Of a stretch of DNA of 64,000 nucleotides, positions 39,621 to 49,305 are shown piece after piece. Numbering within the stretch: the first letter of the stretch is position 1; each line of letters starts with the position of its first letter. Below the pieces are notes generated by a model. That model saw only the letters and a list, made by a program, of their open reading frames with translations. It ran no database searches and was not told the DNA's origin. Source of the DNA: Streptomyces sp. SCL15-4 (lineage in GTDB: Bacteria; Actinomycetota; Actinomycetes; Streptomycetales; Streptomycetaceae); NCBI RefSeq assembly GCF_033366695.1, contig NZ_JAOBTQ010000001.1, forward strand, positions 5,394,001 to 5,458,000. The letters run 5' to 3'. The position numbers and the translations under genes are program-made.

Positions 39621-41876
39621 ATGGCTCACCAGGCGGGGAATCCCGGCGGCGAACGGCACCTCGCCGTCCTCGAAGGCGTGCTGGAACGCATCACGTACGC
39701 CAATGAGGAGAACGGCTACACGGTCGCCCGTGTCGACACCGGCCGCGGCGCCGGTGATCTGCTCACGGTCGTCGGTGCGCTGCTCGGCGCCCAGGTGGGC
39801 GAGTCCCTGCGCATGGAGGGCCGCTGGGGCTCGCACCCGCAGTACGGCAAGCAGTTCCACGTCGAGAACTACACGACCCTGCTGCCGGCCACCGTCCAGG
39901 GCATCCGCCGCTATCTCGGCTCCGGCCTGGTCAAGGGCATCGGCCCGGTCTTCGCCGACCGCATCACCCAGCACTTCGGCCTCGACACCCTGCGCATCAT
40001 CGAGGAGGAGCCGAAGCGGCTGATCGAGGTGCCGGGCCTCGGGCCGAAGCGGACCAGGAAGATCGCCGACGCCTGGGAGGAACAGAAGGCGATCAAGGAG
40101 GTCATGCTCTTCCTCCAGACCGTCGAGGTGTCCACCTCCATCGCCGTGCGGATCTACAAGAAGTACGGCGACGAGTCGATCGCCGTCGTCAAGGAGCAGC
40201 CGTACCGGCTCGCCGCCGACGTCTGGGGCATCGGCTTCCTCACCGCCGACAAGATCGCCCAGTCGGTCGGCATCCCGCACGACAGTCCCGCGCGCGTGAA
40301 GGCCGGCCTGCAGTACGCGCTGTCGCAGTCCGCCGACCAGGGGCACTGCTTCCTGCCGGAGGAACGGCTGATCGCCGACGCCGTCAAACTCCTCCAGGTC
40401 GACACCGGGCTGGTCATCGAGTGCCTCGCCGAGCTGTCCCGGCCCCCGGAGGACGGCGCCGACCCCGGAGTCGTACGGGAGAAGGTGCCCGGCCCCGACG
40501 GCGACGACGAGCCGGTCAGCGCCGTCTATCTGGTGCCCTTCCACCGCGCCGAACTCTCCCTGTCCGCCCAGCTGCTGCGGCTGCTGCGCACCGACGAGGA
40601 CCGCATGCCGGGCTTCCGGGACGTCGACTGGACGAAGGCGCTCGGCTGGCTGAGGTCCCGGACCGGCGCCGACCTCGCGCCCGAGCAGGAGGCGGCCGTC
40701 AGGCTGGCGCTCACCGAGAAGGTCGCCGTCCTCACCGGCGGACCGGGCTGCGGCAAGTCGTTCACCGTCCGCTCGATCGTGGAACTGGCCCGCGCCCGGC
40801 GGGCCAAGGTGCTGCTGGCCGCCCCGACCGGCCGCGCGGCCAAGCGGCTCGCGGAGCTGACCGGCGTCGAGGCCTCCACCGTGCACCGACTGCTGGAACT
40901 GAGGCCCGGCGGGGACGCGGCCTATGACCGCGACCGTCCGCTGGACGCCGACCTGGTGGTGGTGGACGAGGCGTCCATGCTGGACCTGCTGCTCGCCAAC
41001 AAGCTGGTCAAGGCCGTCCCCCCGGGCGCCCACCTGCTGTTCGTCGGTGACGTGGACCAGCTGCCCAGCGTCGGCGCCGGGGAGGTGCTGCGGGACCTGC
41101 TCGCCGAGGGCGGACCCGTTCCGGCCGTCCGGCTCACCCGGGTCTTCCGGCAGGCCCAGCAGTCCGGGGTGGTCACCAACGCGCACCGGATCAACGCCGG
41201 GCAGCACCCGCTCACCGACGGGCTGAAGGACTTCTTCCTCTTCGTCGAGGACGACACCGAGGCCGCCGGCCGGCTCACCGTGGACGTCGCCGCACGGCGA
41301 ATTCCCGCCAAATTCGGGCTGGACCCGCGCCGGGACGTGCAGGTGCTCGCGCCGATGCACCGCGGCCCGGCCGGCGCCGGCGCGCTCAACGGACTGCTCC
41401 AGCAGGCCATCACGCCCGGCCGGCCCGATCTGCCGGAGAAGCGGTTCGGCGGCCGGGTCTTCCGCGTCGGCGACAAGGTCACCCAGATTCGCAACAATTA
41501 CGAGAAAGGGAAGAACGGTGTCTTCAACGGCACCGTGGGCGTCGTCACCTCGCTCGACCCGGTCGACCAGCGCCTGACGGTGCTGACCGACGAGGACGAG
41601 GAAGTCCCGTACGAATTCGACGAACTGGACGAACTGGCCCACGCGTACGCGGTGACCATCCACCGTTCGCAGGGCAGCGAGTATCCCGCGGTGGTGATTC
41701 CCGTCACGACGGGGGCATGGATGATGCTCCAGCGGAACCTGCTGTACACGGCGGTCACCCGGGCCCGGCGGCTGGTCGTGCTCGTCGGATCACGCAAGGC
41801 GATCGGCCAGGCGGTGCGCACCGTGTCGGCCGGACGGCGCTGTACGGCCCTGGACTTCAGGCTCGGCACGAAATGA
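39621..41876 (+). CDS. recD2: RecD2-like ATP-dependent DNA helicase
   Basis: A 751-residue superfamily 1B helicase that unwinds DNA 5' to 3'. The N-terminal domain has tandem helix-hairpin-helix units (GLVKGIGPVFADRI, VPGLGPKRTRKIADAW, WGIGFLTADKIAQ), as in RecD2 proteins that act without RecBC. The motor has Walker A GGPGCGKS at 373-380, motif II VVVDEASMLD, motif III VGDVDQLPSVGAGEVL, and late motifs VTIHRSQGSEYPAVV and LYTAVTRARRLVVLVG. The length is normal for RecD2. A role in recombination-associated or replication repair is expected from the family. Confidence 0.93.
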   Translation: MAHQAGNPGGERHLAVLEGVLERITYANEENGYTVARVDTGRGAGDLLTVVGALLGAQVGESLRMEGRWGSHPQYGKQFHVENYTTLLPATVQGIRRYLGSGLVKGIGPVFADRITQHFGLDTLRIIEEEPKRLIEVPGLGPKRTRKIADAWEEQKAIKEVMLFLQTVEVSTSIAVRIYKKYGDESIAVVKEQPYRLAADVWGIGFLTADKIAQSVGIPHDSPARVKAGLQYALSQSADQGHCFLPEERLIADAVKLLQVDTGLVIECLAELSRPPEDGADPGVVREKVPGPDGDDEPVSAVYLVPFHRAELSLSAQLLRLLRTDEDRMPGFRDVDWTKALGWLRSRTGADLAPEQEAAVRLALTEKVAVLTGGPGCGKSFTVRSIVELARARRAKVLLAAPTGRAAKRLAELTGVEASTVHRLLELRPGGDAAYDRDRPLDADLVVVDEASMLDLLLANKLVKAVPPGAHLLFVGDVDQLPSVGAGEVLRDLLAEGGPVPAVRLTRVFRQAQQSGVVTNAHRINAGQHPLTDGLKDFFLFVEDDTEAAGRLTVDVAARRIPAKFGLDPRRDVQVLAPMHRGPAGAGALNGLLQQAITPGRPDLPEKRFGGRVFRVGDKVTQIRNNYEKGKNGVFNGTVGVVTSLDPVDQRLTVLTDEDEEVPYEFDELDELAHAYAVTIHRSQGSEYPAVVIPVTTGAWMMLQRNLLYTAVTRARRLVVLVGSRKAIGQAVRTVSAGRRCTALDFRLGTK

Positions 41877-41947
41877 TCGATCAAATGAGTCGTGAAGGTC
41901 ACAGAGCACTTCCGGAACCACCCCGAAGGGGGCAGGATGGGCAGGCT

Positions 41948-41966
41948 GGCGGCACTGAGTGCCGCC
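41948..41966. terminator. Hairpin between recD2 and citrate synthase
   Basis: GGCGGCACT (41948-41956) pairs with AGTGCCGCC (41958-41966). Allowing for loop geometry, at least an 8-bp GC stem forms, 70 bp after the recD2 stop. It is a probable terminator, leaving about 100 bp for the citrate synthase promoter. Confidence 0.5.
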
Positions 41967-42073
41967 AATAGGCCCAATGGTCGACCCCGAGTGCACTCTC
42001 CTGAGCCAAATGGGGGATGGTAGAGACAGTCAGGGCACCTCGAAGATGAGGCACTACGTCGGTGAGGGAAGAC

Positions 42074-43363
42074 GTGAGCGACAACTCTGTAGTACTGCGG
42101 TACGGCGACGGCGAGTACACCTACCCGGTGGTCGACAGCACCGTCGGCGACAAGGGCTTCGACATCGGGAAGCTGCGCGCCCAGACCGGTCTGGTGACCC
42201 TGGACAGCGGGTACGGCAACACGGCCGCCTATAAATCCGCGATCACCTACCTCGACGGCGAGGCGGGCATCCTCCGCTACCGCGGCTACCCCATCGAGCA
42301 GCTGGCCGAGCGCTCCACCTTCCTCGAGGTGGCGTACCTGCTCATCAACGGCGAGCTTCCCACCGTCGACCAGCTGACGGCGTTCAAGAACGACATCACG
42401 CGGCACACGCTGCTGCACGAGGACGTCAAGAACTTCTACCGGGGCTTCCCGCGCGACGCCCACCCGATGGCGATGCTCTCCTCGGTCGTCTCGGCGCTGT
42501 CCACCTTCTACCAGGACAGCCACAACCCGTTCGACGAGAAGCAGCGCGACCTCTCCACGATCCGGCTGCTCGCCAAGCTCCCGACCATCGCCGCGTACGC
42601 GTACAAGAAGTCGATCGGCCACCCGTTCGTCTACCCGCGCAACGACCTCGGCTACGTCGAGAACTTCCTGCGCATGACCTTCTCGGTCCCGGCGCAGGAG
42701 TACGACCTGGACCCGGTCGTGGTCTCGGCGCTGGACAAGCTGCTGATCCTGCACGCCGACCACGAGCAGAACTGTTCGACCTCGACGGTCCGCCTGGTCG
42801 GCTCCTCGCAGGCCAACATGTTCGCGTCGATCTCGGCCGGCATCAACGCGCTGTGGGGCCCGCTGCACGGCGGCGCCAACCAGTCGGTGCTGGAGATGCT
42901 GGAGGGCATCCGCGACTCCGGCTCCGACGTCGACACCTTCATCCGCAAGGTGAAGAACAAGGAGGACGGCGTCCGCCTGATGGGCTTCGGCCACCGGGTC
43001 TACAAGAACTTCGACCCGCGCGCCAAGATCATCAAGGCCGCCGCGCACGACGTGCTCTCCGCGCTGGGCAAGGAGGACGAGCTTCTCGACATCGCCCTGA
43101 AGCTCGAGGAGCACGCGCTCTCCGACGACTACTTCACCGAGCGCAAGCTCTACCCGAACGTGGACTTCTACACGGGTCTGATCTACCGCGCCATGGGCTT
43201 CCCGACCGAGATGTTCACGGTCCTGTTCGCCCTCGGCCGGCTGCCGGGCTGGATCGCCCAGTGGACCGAGATGATCAAGGAGCCGGGCTCCCGCATCGGC
43301 CGTCCGCGCCAGATCTACACGGGCGTGGTCGAGCGCGACTTCGTCCCGGTCGAGGAGCGCTGA
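42074..43363 (+). CDS. gltA: Citrate synthase
   Basis: A 429-residue hexamer-type citrate synthase that condenses oxaloacetate with acetyl-CoA in the TCA cycle. The catalytic triad is visible: H265 in GPLHGGAN, H307 in MGFGHRVYKNFDPRA and D364 in NVDFYTGLIYRAMG, nearly the same numbering as E. coli GltA. The strand ILHADHEQNCSTSTVRL is also typical. GTG 42074 is preferred (AGGGAAG five bases upstream); a start at 42062 would add four residues. It is monocistronic, flanked by hairpins. Confidence 0.97.
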   Translation: MSDNSVVLRYGDGEYTYPVVDSTVGDKGFDIGKLRAQTGLVTLDSGYGNTAAYKSAITYLDGEAGILRYRGYPIEQLAERSTFLEVAYLLINGELPTVDQLTAFKNDITRHTLLHEDVKNFYRGFPRDAHPMAMLSSVVSALSTFYQDSHNPFDEKQRDLSTIRLLAKLPTIAAYAYKKSIGHPFVYPRNDLGYVENFLRMTFSVPAQEYDLDPVVVSALDKLLILHADHEQNCSTSTVRLVGSSQANMFASISAGINALWGPLHGGANQSVLEMLEGIRDSGSDVDTFIRKVKNKEDGVRLMGFGHRVYKNFDPRAKIIKAAAHDVLSALGKEDELLDIALKLEEHALSDDYFTERKLYPNVDFYTGLIYRAMGFPTEMFTVLFALGRLPGWIAQWTEMIKEPGSRIGRPRQIYTGVVERDFVPVEER

Positions 43364-43421
43364 GCGCACCGGGCACGGGGTCCGTCCGCACCGGCGGGCC
43401 CCGGTTCCGGCGCTTCGCGGT

Positions 43422-43439
43422 GATCACCCACGGGTGATC
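43422..43439. terminator. Hairpin downstream of citrate synthase
   Basis: GATCACCC (43422-43429) and GGGTGATC (43432-43439) form a 7-8 bp stem 58 bp after the gltA stop. It could be a terminator or a binding site. Confidence 0.4.
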
Positions 43440-44042
43440 GGGGCGCGGAGCGGCGGATAAGACGGATAAGCGGGAAAAGGCGGAAGGCGCCCCGAGACGC
43501 CGGTCCCCCCACGGGCCGACGACCAGGGCGCCTTCCCATGTCCCGGTGCGGATTCCCCCCACGGGATCCGGCCGGGCGCTTGGAGAGGACAGCGCCTGAA
43601 TCGCTGTCTGAGCACGCGCGAGCGAACTCGCCGTACTCCAGTGATGCGGTGCGGTCTGCCGGGACAGCGCACGCTGGGAGGGCCGCTCAAAGCTTCCCGG
43701 TGTACGTGCCCCGGCAACGCTCCCCCAAGCTCTCAACGTCGTGCGAGCCGGGAGGTACCCCCTTCTGGGAAAGTCCCCCAAGACATCCCCAGACGCCAGT
43801 CAGCGCCCCCCAAGACGCTGGTCTGACATCGCCAACTTAGACCTTCGAACCCCTTCGATGGTTACGTTCGCATCACTGTGATGTGCGTCTCTTGCATATG
43901 TCCCTTTGATGCGCAAGAGCCCCGATACGGCGATCGGGACTCTTGCGTAAGGAAGATGCGCGAGCCTTGTGAAGAGCTTATGTGAGGTGCGCGTCTGACT
44001 CCAGGGGGATCAAGGGATCGATCCGGACGATTGCCCCCGGTT
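43440..44042. other. Long noncoding gap between gltA and copA, with a terminator-like hairpin
   Basis: About 600 bp between two convergent genes. Several short frames exist on both strands, but none has a site plus start or a family-like sequence. At 43912-43947 CGCAAGAGCCCCGAT pairs with ATCGGGACTCTTGCG (14 of 15 positions, loop ACGGCG), a likely terminator for copA/gltA. The region 43830-43990 is less G+C-rich than the rest. Confidence 0.55.
43912..43947. terminator. 15-bp hairpin downstream of copA
   Basis: CGCAAGAGCCCCGAT (43912-43926) and ATCGGGACTCTTGCG (43933-43947) form a 15-bp stem with a single C-A mismatch and a 6-base loop. It lies 96 bp beyond the copA stop on the minus strand and suits a bidirectional terminator. 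Confidence 0.6.
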
Positions 44043-46295
44043 TTACCGGAAGGCCCGCAATCGCAGGCTGTTCGTCACCACGAACACCGAGGAAAAGGCC
44101 ATCGCGGCCCCGGCGATCATCGGGTTGAGCAGCCCGGCGGCGGCCAGCGGCAGCGCGGCGACGTTGTAGCCGAAGGCCCACACCAGGTTGCCCTTGATGA
44201 CGGCCAGCGTCCGGCGGGACAGCCGGATCGCGTCCGCGGCCACCCGCAGGTCCCCGCGCACCAGCGTCAGATCGCCGGCCTCGATCGCCGCGTCCGTGCC
44301 GGTGCCCATGGCCAGGCCCAGGTCCGCGGTGGCCAGCGCGGCGGCGTCGTTCACGCCGTCGCCGACCATGGCCACGGCCCGTCCCTCGGCCCGGAGCCGC
44401 CGCACGACGTCCACCTTGTCCTCGGGCAGCACCTCGGCGAACACGTTCTCCGCGTCGATGCCGACGGTCTTCGCGACCGCCTCGGCGACCGTGCGGTTGT
44501 CCCCGGTGAGCAGCACCGGCGTCAGGCCCAGCCCGCGCAGCTCGCGGACGGCCTCGGCGCTGGTCTCCTTGACGGCGTCGGCGACGGCGAGCACCCCGCG
44601 GGCCCGCCCGTCCCAGCCGGCCACGACGGCCGTACGGCCCTGCTCCTCGGCCTGGCGGGCCGCGCGCGCCAGCTCCGGCGGCAGCTCGTCGTAGAGCCGC
44701 CCCACGGCCACCTCACGGCCGTTCACGCGCCCGCGCACGCCCCGTCCCGGCACGTTCTCGAAGTGCTCGACCGGCGGCAGCACCCCGGCCCGCTCCTCGG
44801 CGCCGGCGGCGACGGCGCGGGCCACCGGGTGCTCGGAGGCGTGCTCCAGTGCGCCCGCGAGGCGCAGCAGCTCCTTCTCGTCCTCGCCGTCGGCCACGTG
44901 GACCGCCTGGAGGCTCATCCGGCCGGTGGTGACCGTGCCCGTCTTGTCCAGGACGACGGTGTCCACCCGGCGCGTGGACTCCAGCACCTCCGGTCCCTTG
45001 ATCAGGATGCCGAGCTGGGCGCCGCGGCCGGTGCCGACCATCAGCGCGGTCGGCGTGGCCAGGCCCAGCGCGCAGGGGCAGGCGATGATCAGGACGGCGA
45101 CGGCGGCCGTGAACGCGGCGACCGTGTCCCCGGTGACGCCGAGCCAGACGCCGAAGGTGCCGAGCGCGATCAGGATGACGACCGGGACGAACACGGCGGA
45201 GATCCGGTCGGCGAGCCGCTGCACCTCGGCCTTGCCGTTCTGCGCGTCCTCCACCAGCCGGGCCATCCGGGCGAGCTGGGTGTCCGCGCCGACCCGGGTG
45301 GCCTCGACGACCAGCCGGCCGCCGGCGTTGACCGTGGCGCCGGTGACCCGGTCGCCGGGGCCGACGTCGACCGGCACCGACTCGCCGGTCAGCATGGAGG
45401 CGTCCACGGCGGAGACGCCCTCCACCACCGTGCCGTCGGTGGCGACCTTCTCGCCGGGCCGTACGACGAACCGGTCGCCCACGGCCAGGCCGGACACCGG
45501 CACCCGCACCTCGCGTCCCCCGCGCAGCACGGCCACGTCCTTGGCGCCCAGTTCCATCAGGGCCTTCAGGGCGGCACCGGCGCGGCGCTTGGAGCGGGCC
45601 TCCAGATAGCGGCCGAGCAGGATCAGCGCGACGACCCCGGCGGCGACCTCCAGGTAGATGGTGGAGGCGCCGTCCATCCGGGAGACGGTGAGGCGGAACT
45701 CGTCGTGCATGCCGTGCGTGCCCGCGTCGCCGAAGAACAGCGCCCACAGCGACCAGCCGAACGCGGCGAGCGTGCCGACGGAGACGAGGGTGTCCATGGT
45801 GGCGGCGCCGTGCCGCAGGTTGGTCCAGGCGGCCCGGTGGAACGGGGCGCCGCCCCAGACGACGACGGGCGCGGCCAGGGTCAGCGAGAGCCACTGCCAG
45901 TTGTCGAACTGGAGCGCGGGGATCATCGCGAGCAGGACCACGGGCGCGGCGAGCAGCGCGGAGACGAGCAGGCGGTGCCGCAGCTCGCCGAGTTCGGCGT
46001 CGCGTTCCGGGGTCCCGGCCGCGTCCTCGGTCTCGGGTTCCGGTGGCCGGGGTTCCTCGGCGGTGTAGCCGGTCTTCTCGACGGTGGCGATCAGGTCGGC
46101 GACCTCGACGCCGTCGGCGAAGGTGACCTTCGCCTTCTCGGTGGCGAAGTTGACGGTGGCGCTCACGCCGTCCATCCGGTTGAGCTTCTTCTCCACCCGG
46201 GCGGCACAGGAGGCGCAGGTCATGCCGCCGATGAGCAGCTCGACCTCGTCGGTGCCGGGTGCCGTCGCCGTCGGCTTGGCGGTGGTGCTGGTCAT
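44043..46295 (-). CDS. copA: Copper-exporting P1B-type ATPase
   Basis: A 750-residue heavy-metal ATPase in the membrane. One N-terminal metal-binding domain carries [16 protein letters not shown]. The transmembrane metal site is C406-P-C408 ([15 protein letters not shown]). The phosphorylated Asp is D450 in DKTGTVTTG, and the hinge is [20 protein letters not shown]. The CPC motif and CxxC domain indicate Cu(I) export. It follows copZ by 85 bp on the same strand and should share the CsoR-type operator upstream of copZ. Length and domain order are normal. Confidence 0.95.
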   Translation of the reverse strand: MTSTTAKPTATAPGTDEVELLIGGMTCASCAARVEKKLNRMDGVSATVNFATEKAKVTFADGVEVADLIATVEKTGYTAEEPRPPEPETEDAAGTPERDAELGELRHRLLVSALLAAPVVLLAMIPALQFDNWQWLSLTLAAPVVVWGGAPFHRAAWTNLRHGAATMDTLVSVGTLAAFGWSLWALFFGDAGTHGMHDEFRLTVSRMDGASTIYLEVAAGVVALILLGRYLEARSKRRAGAALKALMELGAKDVAVLRGGREVRVPVSGLAVGDRFVVRPGEKVATDGTVVEGVSAVDASMLTGESVPVDVGPGDRVTGATVNAGGRLVVEATRVGADTQLARMARLVEDAQNGKAEVQRLADRISAVFVPVVILIALGTFGVWLGVTGDTVAAFTAAVAVLIIACPCALGLATPTALMVGTGRGAQLGILIKGPEVLESTRRVDTVVLDKTGTVTTGRMSLQAVHVADGEDEKELLRLAGALEHASEHPVARAVAAGAEERAGVLPPVEHFENVPGRGVRGRVNGREVAVGRLYDELPPELARAARQAEEQGRTAVVAGWDGRARGVLAVADAVKETSAEAVRELRGLGLTPVLLTGDNRTVAEAVAKTVGIDAENVFAEVLPEDKVDVVRRLRAEGRAVAMVGDGVNDAAALATADLGLAMGTGTDAAIEAGDLTLVRGDLRVAADAIRLSRRTLAVIKGNLVWAFGYNVAALPLAAAGLLNPMIAGAAMAFSSVFVVTNSLRLRAFR

Positions 46296-46381
46296 GTCCG
46301 GACTCCAGACATCGGACCGGGCCGTACGGATCCAGTATCAGCTGGTCGGCGCGGCCCGGTCGGGGAAGGGGAGGGTGGTGC

Positions 46382-46621
46382 TCAGGCCTGGCCGGCCAGC
46401 TCGTAGCCGGCCTCGTCGACGGCGGCGCGCACGGCCTCCTCGTCGAGCGGGGCCGCGGACACGACGGTCACCTCGCCGGACGACGCGACGGCCTTCACCG
46501 AGCTGACGCCCGCGATCCGGGAGATCTCCTCGGAGACGGAGCCCTCGCAGTGGCCACAGCTCATGCCGGTGACCTTGTAGACGGTGGTGACGGTGCCCGG
46601 CGTGCCGGTCTGCGCGGTCAT
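46382..46621 (-). CDS. copZ: Copper chaperone CopZ-like protein
   Basis: A 79-residue heavy-metal-associated domain protein. The metal site is GMSCGHCEGSVSEEISRI, followed by VSSVKAVASSGEVTVVS and the C-terminal helix EEAVRAAVDEAGYELAGQA. ATG 46621 has AGAGGAG upstream. It binds Cu(I) in the cytoplasm and delivers it to CopA, encoded next on the same strand. Confidence 0.92.
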   Translation of the reverse strand: MTAQTGTPGTVTTVYKVTGMSCGHCEGSVSEEISRIAGVSSVKAVASSGEVTVVSAAPLDEEAVRAAVDEAGYELAGQA

Positions 46622-46691
46622 GTCGTTACTCCTCTTCGAGGCGTGGGTGGGGCCTGTGGGGTGCCGGAGGAACCCCGACGTCCTCCACTGT

Positions 46692-46708
46692 ATACCCCTA
46701 GGGGGTAT
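46692..46708. promoter_or_regulatory. CsoR-type copper operator
   Basis: ATACCCCTAGGGGGTAT is a perfect palindrome with 7-bp arms around TAG. It matches the TACCCC...GGGGTA pattern bound by CsoR-family copper repressors in actinomycetes. It lies 71 bp upstream of copZ and 60 bp upstream of the divergent alcohol dehydrogenase gene, so it could control both. Confidence 0.8.
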
Positions 46709-46767
46709 CAAGCCAAGCGGCTCCCCGGAGCGTCTAGCTTTCATGCGGGTTCCCGGAAGGAGCAGGC

Positions 46768-47811
46768 ATGCGAGCCGTGGTCTTCGAGGAGTACGGAAAA
46801 CCGGCAGGCGTCCGGGAGGTGCCCGACCCCGAGCCCGCCGCGCACGGCGTCGTCGTCCGGGTGGAGGCCACCGGCCTGTGCCGCAGCGACTGGCACGGCT
46901 GGGCGGGACACGACCCGGACATCACGCTGCCGCACGTGCCGGGGCACGAACTCGCCGGAGTGGTGGAGGCGGTGGGCGCCCGGGTGACCCGGTGGCGGCC
47001 CGGCGACCGGGTCACCGTGCCCTTCGTCTGCGCCTGCGGCACCTGCCCGGCCTGCGCGGCGGGCGACCAGCAGGTGTGCGAACGGCAGACCCAGCCCGGC
47101 TTCCACCACTGGGGCTCCTTTGCCGGCTACGTCGCCCTCGGCCACGCCGACGTCAACCTCGTCGCGCTCCCCGACGACATGGCGTACGCCACCGCCGCCG
47201 CCCTCGGCTGCCGCTTCGCCACCGCCTTCCGGGCCGTGGTCCAGCGGGGCCGGGTCGCGGCCGGGGAGTGGGTCGCGGTGCACGGCTGCGGCGGGGTCGG
47301 CCTGTCGGCGGTGATGATCGCGGCGGCCTCGGGCGCCCGGGTGGTGGCGGTCGACGTAGCGCCCGGGGCGCTGGAACTGGCCCGGCGCTTCGGCGCCGCC
47401 GCGTGCCTGGACGCGAGCGGCGTGCCGGACCCGGCCGCCGCCGTCCGGGAGCTGACCGGCGGCGGCGCCCATCTCTCGCTCGACGCCCTCGGCTCGCCCG
47501 CCACCTGCGCCGCCTCCGTCGACGGGCTGCGCCGCCGCGGCCGGCACGTCCAGGTCGGCCTGCTGCCCTCCGCCGACGGCACCACGCCGGTGCCGCTGGC
47601 CCGCGCGATCGCCCTGGAACTGGAGCTGCTCGGCAGCCACGGCATGCCCGCCCACGCCTACCCCGGCATGCTCCACCTGGTCCGCGCCGGCGTCCTGCGC
47701 CCCGACCTCCTGGTGACCCGGACCATCCCGCTCGACGCGGCCCCGGCGGCGCTCGCGGCGATGGGTACGGCGGCGGGGGCCGGGGTCACGGTCATCGAGC
47801 CCTGGAGCTGA
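46768..47811 (+). CDS. Zinc-dependent alcohol dehydrogenase (MDR family)
   Basis: A 347-residue medium-chain dehydrogenase. The catalytic zinc motif is GHELAGVVEAVGA with Cys in TGLCRSDWHGW. The structural zinc lobe is CACGTCPACAAGDQQVC (four Cys), and the NAD-binding turn is GCGGVGLSAVMIA. Both zinc sites are intact, so it is a true alcohol/polyol dehydrogenase. It is divergent from copZ, with the copper operator between them. The substrate is unknown. Confidence 0.9.
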   Translation: MRAVVFEEYGKPAGVREVPDPEPAAHGVVVRVEATGLCRSDWHGWAGHDPDITLPHVPGHELAGVVEAVGARVTRWRPGDRVTVPFVCACGTCPACAAGDQQVCERQTQPGFHHWGSFAGYVALGHADVNLVALPDDMAYATAAALGCRFATAFRAVVQRGRVAAGEWVAVHGCGGVGLSAVMIAAASGARVVAVDVAPGALELARRFGAAACLDASGVPDPAAAVRELTGGGAHLSLDALGSPATCAASVDGLRRRGRHVQVGLLPSADGTTPVPLARAIALELELLGSHGMPAHAYPGMLHLVRAGVLRPDLLVTRTIPLDAAPAALAAMGTAAGAGVTVIEPWS

Positions 47812-47823
47812 CGCGCCCGGCCG

Positions 47824-48024
47824 TCAGCCCGTGCCGCGCCCGCGGTTGCCGGGGCGCGCGGCCACCCAGGCGCGGACGGTGTCGGCGCACCAGTAGGGCC
47901 TGCCGCCCTCGACGCGGTCGGGCGGGGGCAGCAGTCCGTGCTTGCGGTAGGACCGTACGGTGTCCGGCTGCACCCGGATGTGCGCCGCGATCTCCTTGTA
48001 GGACCAGAGCCGCCGGTCGGTCAT
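47824..48024 (-). CDS. Small MerR-like helix-turn-helix DNA-binding protein
   Basis: A 66-residue protein: MTDRRLWSYKEIAAHIRVQP, then DTVRSYRKHGLLPPPDRVEG and GRPYWCADTVRAWVAARPGN. This is a winged HTH of the MerR/excisionase-like type used by small streptomycete DNA-binding proteins. A perfect AGGAGGT lies six bases before ATG 48024. The same frame stays open upstream for over 1 kb, but that part is the antisense of iolC. It is convergent with the dehydrogenase gene (12-bp gap) and faces the inositol operon. Confidence 0.8.
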   Translation of the reverse strand: MTDRRLWSYKEIAAHIRVQPDTVRSYRKHGLLPPPDRVEGGRPYWCADTVRAWVAARPGNRGRGTG

Positions 48025-48294
48025 GAGCCGCACCTCCTTGTGCGCGCCGCGGCGGCGACCGGTACGGCCGCTCGGGGGACCGGGCGCTGCGTCGGCCACC
48101 AGCCTGTGCCCACGCGGCGACGGTGAGTGACCGATCGCTATGACCTGTCGACGGGATGTGACGGAGAACCGACGCGGGCGTGACATGTGTGACAGGAGTG
48201 AGATGTTTGTGACGAATACGCCACAAAGGGCAACCATGCGGAAAGGGTGGCCCCGCGAACCGGAGGCCGGTGGTCCATATGTCCGGACAAAACG
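48025..48294. other. Intergenic region upstream of the inositol operon
   Basis: This gap lies between the small HTH gene and the inositol operon promoter. It is relatively A/T-rich and contains several spaced GTGACA/GTGACG elements between 48170 and 48215, which may be regulator contacts or promoter elements for the HTH gene. No open frame is convincing. Confidence 0.45.
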
Positions 48295-48324
48295 TTGACA
48301 GCGTTCCGGGTACGGGACTAGAAA
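48295..48324 (+). promoter_or_regulatory. Promoter of the inositol operon
   Basis: TTGACA (48295-48300, a perfect -35) and TAGAAA (48319-48324) are separated by 18 bp. Transcription would start about 30 bp before the iolC ATG. The -35 is embedded in AACGTTGACAGCGTT, a near-repeat that may be a regulator site. Confidence 0.65.
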
Positions 48325-48354
48325 GCCGGGGGGAGCCGTGACGAAGGGGAGCCG

Positions 48355-49305
48355 ATGGCCTACGACCTGATCACCATGGGGCGGATCGGGGTGGACCTCT
48401 ACCCGCTCCAGACCGGCGTCCCGCTCGCCCGGGTGTCGTCCTTCGGCAAGTTCCTCGGCGGCTCCGCGGCCAACGTCGCGGTCGCCGCCGCACGGCTCGG
48501 CCGGCACACCGCCGTGATCACCCGTACCGGCGACGACCCGTTCGGCACCTACCTCCACGAGGCGCTGCGCGGCTTCGGCGTCGACGACCGCTGGGTCACT
48601 CCCGTGCCCGGCCTGCCCACCCCGGTCACCTTCTGCGAGATCTTCCCGCCGGACGACTTCCCGCTGTACTTCTACCGCCGGCCCAAGGCTCCCGACCTGG
48701 AGATCCACACCCGCGAACTGGACCTGGACGCCATCCGCGAGGCCGCGATCTTCTGGGTCACCGGCACCGGACTGAGCGAGGAACCGAGCCGTACGGCGAC
48801 CCTCGCGGCCCTCGCCCACCGGGACAGGGCCGGCATCACCGTCTTCGACCTCGACTGGCGCCCCGTGTTCTGGGCGGACCCCGACACCGCCCGCCCCTTC
48901 TACGCCGAGGCCCTGCGCCACGCCACCGTCGCCGTCGGCAACCTGGACGAGGTGGAGATCGCCACCGGGACGCGCGACCCGCACGCCGCCGCCCGCGCAC
49001 TGCTGGCCGCCGGGGCCGAGCTGGCCGTCGTCAAGCAGGGGCCCAAGGGCGTCCTCGCCGTCAGCCGCGCGGGCGAGTCCGCCGAGGTGCCGCCGCTGCC
49101 CGTCACCGTGCTGAACGGGCTCGGCGCCGGCGACGCCTTCGGCGGCTCCCTGTGCCACGGCCTGCTGGCCGGCCACGACCTGGAGACGGTCATGCGGCAC
49201 GCCAACGCGGCCGGTGCCATCGTCGCCTCCCGCCTGGAGTGCTCCTCCGCGATGCCGACCTCCGACGAGGTGGCCACCGCACTCGCCACCGGAGCGGTCC
49301 GGTGA
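48355..49305 (+). CDS. iolC: 5-dehydro-2-deoxygluconokinase
   Basis: A 316-residue PfkB-family kinase of myo-inositol breakdown, which phosphorylates 2-deoxy-5-keto-gluconate. The substrate motif is FLGGSAANVAVAAARLG, the ATP motif LNGLGAGDAFGGSLCHGLLA with the catalytic Asp. The start region MAYDLITMGRIGVDLYPLQ is typical of IolC. It is the first gene of the operon, and its stop overlaps the start of the aldolase gene (GTGA). Confidence 0.93.
   Translation: MAYDLITMGRIGVDLYPLQTGVPLARVSSFGKFLGGSAANVAVAAARLGRHTAVITRTGDDPFGTYLHEALRGFGVDDRWVTPVPGLPTPVTFCEIFPPDDFPLYFYRRPKAPDLEIHTRELDLDAIREAAIFWVTGTGLSEEPSRTATLAALAHRDRAGITVFDLDWRPVFWADPDTARPFYAEALRHATVAVGNLDEVEIATGTRDPHAAARALLAAGAELAVVKQGPKGVLAVSRAGESAEVPPLPVTVLNGLGAGDAFGGSLCHGLLAGHDLETVMRHANAAGAIVASRLECSSAMPTSDEVATALATGAVR

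Noticed and set aside
43440..44042. Small genes between gltA and copA
   Set aside because: The frames lack ribosome-binding sites and family-like sequence, and they overlap one another on both strands.
48025..49200. N-terminal extension of the small HTH protein in the same frame
   Set aside because: It is antisense to iolC. The perfect AGGAGGT before 48024 sets the real start.
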